Part shown: positions 5,955-8,664 of the stretch, one piece after another
How positions within the stretch are numbered: position 1 is the stretch's first letter
Layout of the letters: each line of letters opens with the position of its first letter
Assembly (NCBI GenBank): GCA_013362295.1
Contig: JABFWJ010000157.1
Location: 1-8,664 of the forward strand
Direction: 5' to 3'
From: Thermoleophilia bacterium
GTDB taxonomy: Bacteria > Actinomycetota > Thermoleophilia > Gaiellales > Gaiellaceae
Length of the DNA stretch: 8,664 nt
The notes under the pieces: generated by a model
Seen by the model: the letters and a program-made list of their open reading frames with translations, nothing else
Told to the model about the DNA's origin: nothing
The model's database searches: none
Position numbers and translations under genes: made by a program

Positions 5955-6802
5955 TGGCGACCGCGATCCTGGACGGAATCGAGACGCGATACGAGGTCTT
6001 CGGCTCCGGCCCGCCGCTGCTCCTCTTCTCCCCCGGCGGCTTCAACGCGACGGTCGAGAACTGGACCGAGTTCGGGATCTACCGGCGCCTGAACCTGCTC
6101 GGGCACCTCGAGCAGCGGTTCACCTGCATTGCCTTCGACAAGCGCGAGTCGGGCCGGTCGGGCGGCCGGGTCGAGCGGATCGGCTGGGACGACTACGCGC
6201 GCCAAGGGGCGGCGCTCCTCGACCATCTCGACATCGAGCGCGCGCACCTGCTCGGCGGCTGCGTCGGCTGCTCGATCGCCGCCGCGTTCGCCGTGGCGCA
6301 CCCACAGCGCACCGCGAGCATCGTCCTCTACTCGCCGGCAGGCGGCCCGAGGTACCGCATCACCCAGCACGGCCGCTTTGCGGAGCACCTCGCATACGTC
6401 ATGGAGGAGGGGCTCGCGGCGGTCGTGCTGCTCGCGGCCGCCCGCGAGACGACGTTCGCCCAGGATCCACGCGTCGGTCCCTGGGCGAGCGTGCTCCGCC
6501 GCGACCGGGCCTTCGCCGACGAGTACGCCGCACAGGATCCCGACGCGTACGGGGTGCTGGTCGAGGGGATGGCACGGCTGCTCTTCGACCGCGACACGGT
6601 GCCCGGCGCGGAGCCCGAGGATCTGCTGCAGCTCGAGCTCCCGGCGCTCGTCGTGCCCGGTCACGATGCGTCGCACGCGACCTCCGCGGCCCGCTACCTG
6701 GAGGAGTGCCTGCCGCAGGCCGAGTACTGGGACGTATCCGTCGAGGCTCAGACCGAGGAGACCGCGCCGGCGCGCGTGCTCTCCTTCCTTCAGAAGGAGT
6801 GA
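5954..6802 (+). CDS. Alpha/beta-hydrolase fold protein with a cysteine nucleophile elbow
   Basis: A 282-residue alpha/beta hydrolase. The oxyanion region LLLFSPGGF is at 22-30 and the FDKRESGRSGG motif at 61-71. The nucleophile elbow at 99-106 is LLGGCVGC, placing C103 where most relatives have serine; dienelactone hydrolases also use cysteine. The acid is probably D238 in LVVPGHDASHAT (232-243). The C-terminal stretch that normally carries the catalytic histidine (GHxxxxE) reads VSVEAQTEETAPARVL (261-276), with no histidine. H237 or H241 would have to substitute, or the protein may not be a standard hydrolase. No signal peptide is seen. ATG at 5954 overlaps the upstream TGA by one base, and AAGGG at 5943-5947 is a modest ribosome site. 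It is the last operon gene and may open a lactone or cleave a C-C bond of a ring-fission product; that role is inferred. Confidence 0.9.
   Translation: MATAILDGIETRYEVFGSGPPLLLFSPGGFNATVENWTEFGIYRRLNLLGHLEQRFTCIAFDKRESGRSGGRVERIGWDDYARQGAALLDHLDIERAHLLGGCVGCSIAAAFAVAHPQRTASIVLYSPAGGPRYRITQHGRFAEHLAYVMEEGLAAVVLLAAARETTFAQDPRVGPWASVLRRDRAFADEYAAQDPDAYGVLVEGMARLLFDRDTVPGAEPEDLLQLELPALVVPGHDASHATSAARYLEECLPQAEYWDVSVEAQTEETAPARVLSFLQKE
6781..6799. terminator. Possible bidirectional hairpin at the convergent gene ends
   Basis: CTCCTTC (6781-6787) pairs perfectly with GAAGGAG (6793-6799) around a five-base loop. It sits in the last codons of the hydrolase gene and just beyond the stop of the convergent isomerase gene. 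No T-run follows on either strand, so it is at best a weak terminator. Confidence 0.3.
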
Positions 6803-6805
6803 AAC

Positions 6806-7261
6806 TCAGAGCAGTGACTCGCCGCGCTCGAGCGCCGCGATCTGATCGAGCCGGGCGCGGTGCCGCTCGCCCCTGAACTCGGTAGCGAGCCAGGTGGCCG
6901 CGATCTGCTCCGCGAGCTCCGGGCCGACCACCTTCGCGCCCGTCACGAGCACGTTCGCGTCGTTGTTGCCCCGCGCGATCTCCGCGACGAAGACGTCCAG
7001 GCAGAGGCCGGCGCGGATGCCGCGGATCTTGTTGCAGGCAATCGCCTCGCCGGAGCCGCTGCCGCCGACGACGAAGGCGTAGTCGGCCTCGCCGTCGAGC
7101 ACGCGGCGGCACACGTCCTCGCAGAGCGGTGGGTAGTCGACGATCTCGGCACCGACGTGGCTCGCCCGGTCCTCCACCTCGTGGCCGCGCTGCTGCAGCC
7201 ACGCGATCAGGTGGTCTTTCAGGGCGACGCCGTTGTGGTCGGCTGTGATGGCAATCCGCAT
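6806..7261 (-). CDS. rpiB: RpiB/LacAB-family sugar-phosphate isomerase
   Basis: A 151-residue protein of normal length for ribose-5-phosphate isomerase B. These enzymes interconvert ribose 5-phosphate and ribulose 5-phosphate, and catabolic relatives act on other aldose/ketose phosphates. MRIAITADHNGVALKD (1-16) supplies the phosphate/substrate loop with D8 and H9. VVGGSGSGEAIACNKIRGIRA (64-84) is the active-site loop, with E72 in the place used by actinobacterial RpiB as general base instead of the cysteine of the E. coli type. GNNDANVL (98-105) and KVVGPELAEQI (110-120) are also conserved. The residue before the conserved NDANVL asparagine is N99, where ring-opening RpiB enzymes usually have histidine, so the natural substrate may not be ribose 5-phosphate. 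It converges on the hydrolase gene with three bases between stop codons. No Shine-Dalgarno sequence is seen; a TACCAT box at 7280-7285 on this strand may be its promoter. Confidence 0.92.
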   Translation of the reverse strand: MRIAITADHNGVALKDHLIAWLQQRGHEVEDRASHVGAEIVDYPPLCEDVCRRVLDGEADYAFVVGGSGSGEAIACNKIRGIRAGLCLDVFVAEIARGNNDANVLVTGAKVVGPELAEQIAATWLATEFRGERHRARLDQIAALERGESLL

Positions 7262-7281
7262 GGCGGTCTCGGCCGACTAAT

Positions 7282-7298
7282 GGTATAAGAATTGTTCC
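7282..7298 (+). promoter_or_regulatory. Extended -10 promoter / candidate operator, copy 2 (GGTATAAGAATTGTTCC)
   Basis: TG-G-TATAAG (7281-7289) is a near-consensus extended -10 element between the divergent isomerase and solute-binding-protein genes. Transcription from it would start near 7296 and give a leader of about 100 bases. The 17-bp block has the same imperfect palindromic layout (GG.A.AA...TT.T.CC) as the element at 3440-3456, and the ten bases AATGGTATAA (7279-7288) match it exactly. Read on the minus strand, the same DNA contains TACCAT, a possible -10 for the isomerase gene, so a bound regulator could affect both. Confidence 0.5.
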
Positions 7299-7398
7299 GT
7301 TTGACCCTGCACCTGCCAACTCCCGGCCCGGATCGTCGTCTCTTGCTCCTGACGAAGGGCTACGCCCTGGGGTCCTGTCTCTCACCGGAGGTTTGATG
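7299..7398 (+). other. Leader of the solute-binding-protein gene, with a small hairpin and ribosome site
   Basis: This is the predicted untranslated leader downstream of the promoter element. AGGGC (7356-7360) and GCCCT (7364-7368) form a five-bp stem with a three-base loop. GGAGG at 7387-7391 is the strongest Shine-Dalgarno sequence in the window. It lies seven bases before ATG 7399, four before ATG 7396 and one before TTG 7393, which favours 7399. No known riboswitch was recognised. Confidence 0.45.
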
Positions 7399-8538
7399 AT
7401 GCACCGCGTATCGAGGCGAGTCGTGCGTGCGACTGTGCTGCTCGGCATTGCGGTCGCAGCGCTCGTCGCAGCGACCGTCGGGAACACGGCAGCGACGAGG
7501 ACGCCGCCGGCCGCTCCCGCCAACTTCACGAGCGTCCTCAGCCAGGTCAAGGGCCTCAAGGCCGCCGACCGGACGGCGAAGCTCCACGAGCTCGCCGCCA
7601 AGGAAGGTCAGATCAACCTCTACACGTCGCTGAGCTCGACGGTGACGAAGCCGCTGCAGTCCGCGTGGGCGGCCGCGTATCCCGACGTCAAGCTCAACCT
7701 CTATCGCGCGTCTTCGGAAGATGTCACCGCACGCGTGCTCGCCGAGGTCTCTGCCGGGACGAGCGGCGCGGACATCATCGAGACCAACGGCACGAACATG
7801 CTGATCTTCCAGCACAAGGCGAACGTGCTGATTCCGTATCAGAAGTCGCCGTTCGCGAGCGTCATCCCGAGGAAATACCGGTTCGACACGTTCACCGCCG
7901 ATCGCCTCGAGGAGTTCGTGGTGGCGTGGAACACGAACCTCGTCAAGACGCCGCCGAAGAGCTTCCAGGAGCTCGCGACCTCGAAGTGGGCCGGGAAGCT
8001 CTCCGTCGAGCCGACCGACTCCGACTGGTTCGCGCAGCTCTACATGTACTTCACGCAGCAGGCGAAGAAGAAGATGACGACGAAGCAGGCCGACGCGATG
8101 TTCGCCGGCATTCTGCGCAACGCGCAGCTCGTCAACGGCCACACGAACCAGTCGACGCTGCTCGCGGCCGGCCAGTACTCGGTCGTCGTCAGCGGTCACG
8201 CTCAGTCGCTCGAGCAGCTGCAGTCGAAGAAGGCGCCGGTCGCGTTCGGGCCTCCCTTCGTCACGCCGGTGATCGAGCGGCCGCAGGGGATCGGCATCTC
8301 CTACCGCCTCCCGCACCCGGCCGCGGCGCTGCTCTTCTACGACTGGATGCTGCGCGGGAACGGCGGCGGCCAGACCATCCTGCTGAACAACGGCGTCCAG
8401 CCCGCGAACCCGTACCTGGCCGACAACGCGTTCGCATCGCACCCGTTCACGGTGGAGATGGACCTCCGCCCGATCGTGGCGCACTACGCCCAGTGGCAGA
8501 AGAAGTACGAGTCGTTCACGCGGCTCGGCAAGTCGTAA
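7399..8538 (+). CDS. Secreted ABC-transporter solute-binding protein (extracellular family 1, iron/Afu-like)
   Basis: A 379-residue periplasmic-binding-type protein. The N-terminus is a signal peptide: a basic stretch with SRRVVR (5-10), a hydrophobic core at about 11-28 and a likely cleavage near 31-33. No lipobox cysteine is present. The mature protein begins with a linker and then EGQINLYTSLSSTVTKPLQS (69-88), YPDVKLNLYRASSEDVTARV (94-113) and GADIIETNG (123-131). This is the first lobe typical of Fe(III)/spermidine-type binding proteins. A later segment (PVAFGPPFVTPVIERPQGIG) matches the second lobe. It would capture a small solute outside the membrane for an ABC importer, but no permease or ATPase gene follows in the window. 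The ligand is unknown; an aromatic acid is suggested by the neighbouring operon and the shared upstream element. ATG 7399 was chosen by ribosome-site spacing; 7396 and TTG 7393 are alternatives. Confidence 0.92.
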   Translation: MHRVSRRVVRATVLLGIAVAALVAATVGNTAATRTPPAAPANFTSVLSQVKGLKAADRTAKLHELAAKEGQINLYTSLSSTVTKPLQSAWAAAYPDVKLNLYRASSEDVTARVLAEVSAGTSGADIIETNGTNMLIFQHKANVLIPYQKSPFASVIPRKYRFDTFTADRLEEFVVAWNTNLVKTPPKSFQELATSKWAGKLSVEPTDSDWFAQLYMYFTQQAKKKMTTKQADAMFAGILRNAQLVNGHTNQSTLLAAGQYSVVVSGHAQSLEQLQSKKAPVAFGPPFVTPVIERPQGIGISYRLPHPAAALLFYDWMLRGNGGGQTILLNNGVQPANPYLADNAFASHPFTVEMDLRPIVAHYAQWQKKYESFTRLGKS

Positions 8539-8562
8539 CGCGAAGTTCAGTTGGGGGTCTAC

Positions 8563-8592
8563 CGAAGGGCCGGGAGCGATCCCGGCCCTTCG
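8563..8592 (+). terminator. Intrinsic-type terminator hairpin
   Basis: CGAAGGGCCGGGA (8563-8575) pairs with all 13 bases of TCCCGGCCCTTCG (8580-8592) around a GCGA loop. It lies 25 bases after the stop of the solute-binding-protein gene. No U-tract follows, which is common in high-GC actinobacteria. The same stem can form from the opposite strand. Confidence 0.85.
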
Positions 8593-8595
8593 TGT

Positions 8596-8664
8596 ATGAA
8601 CTCGCCCGTGCGTGAGTTGCGCGAAGAGGTCGCACTGGGCTGCCGGATCCTCGCGCTCGAGGAC
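8596..8664 (+). CDS. N-terminus of a probable class II aldolase/adducin-family protein, cut by window end
   Basis: An open frame from ATG 8596 to the window edge gives 23 residues. VRELREEVALGCRILALED resembles the opening helix of class II aldolase/adducin proteins, which include fuculose-phosphate-type aldolases and the 3,4-dihydroxyphthalate decarboxylase of Gram-positive phthalate pathways. The match rests on a short segment only. The ATG lies three bases after the terminator stem, leaving little room for a promoter or ribosome site. GTG at 8608 is an alternative start: TATGAA at 8595-8600 would serve as a -10 box seven bases upstream of it, giving a leaderless transcript. The frame's codon usage matches its neighbours. 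Confidence 0.55.
   Translation, partial: MNSPVRELREEVALGCRILALED

Noticed and set aside
7356..7368. Hairpin AGGGC-TAC-GCCCT as a riboswitch or attenuator
   Set aside because: The stem is only five bp, with no conserved riboswitch core, leader peptide or anti-terminator partner; kept only as a note in the leader entry.
7393..7395. TTG 7393 as the start of the solute-binding protein
   Set aside because: It is one base from GGAGG, too close for initiation; ATG 7399 has a suitable seven-base spacing.
7360..8484. Minus-strand frame of 374 codons opposite the solute-binding protein
   Set aside because: Antisense shadow; the plus strand has a signal peptide, a ribosome site, a terminator and family motifs.

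Overview
The window is very GC-rich DNA in which nearly every base is coding. Genes overlap by a few bases, GTG and TTG starts are common, and most starts lack a Shine-Dalgarno sequence. This fits a high-GC actinobacterium-like soil organism (Actinomycetota, possibly a deep-branching class), but no marker gene here fixes the taxon. No RNA genes, mobile elements or CRISPR arrays were seen, and no stretch above 140 bases lacks a gene.

Layout. (1) Positions 1-579, minus strand: the N-terminal part of a cytoplasmic protein of the 4,5-dihydroxyphthalate decarboxylase / NMT1-like family, running off the left edge. (2) Positions 635-6802, plus strand: seven tightly packed genes. They are a zinc alcohol dehydrogenase, 4-carboxy-4-hydroxy-2-oxoadipate aldolase (ligK), 4-oxalomesaconate hydratase (ligJ), a phthalate-dioxygenase-type Rieske oxygenase alpha subunit, an unrecognised 152-residue protein, a divergent PanB-like protein and an alpha/beta hydrolase with a cysteine at the nucleophile elbow. 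Six of the seven overlap a neighbour by 1 to 13 bases. The only gap is 17 bases, between ligJ and the oxygenase, and a strong promoter-like element overlaps the ligJ stop codon there. (3) Positions 6806-7261, minus strand: a sugar-phosphate isomerase of the RpiB/LacAB family, convergent with the operon. (4) Positions 7399-8538, plus strand: a secreted ABC-type solute-binding protein followed by a perfect 13-bp terminator hairpin. (5) Positions 8596-8664, plus strand: the first codons of what looks like a class II aldolase/adducin protein.

How the genes may work together. LigJ and LigK are the last two steps of the protocatechuate 4,5-cleavage and gallate pathways: 4-oxalomesaconate, then 4-carboxy-4-hydroxy-2-oxoadipate, then pyruvate plus oxaloacetate. 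A Rieske oxygenase and a dihydroxyphthalate-decarboxylase-like protein beside them suggest breakdown of an aromatic carboxylate. No extradiol ring-cleavage enzyme, LigC-type dehydrogenase, LigI lactonase or Rieske reductase is visible. The middle of the pathway is therefore encoded elsewhere or done by the atypical genes here: the PanB-like protein, the Cys-elbow hydrolase, the dehydrogenase and the unknown protein. This cassette of atypical enzymes is the most interesting part of the window.

A 17-bp imperfect palindrome with an extended -10 core (GGTATAA...TT.T.CC) occurs twice, before the oxygenase gene and before the solute-binding-protein gene. It is a candidate shared promoter/operator linking catabolism and uptake.
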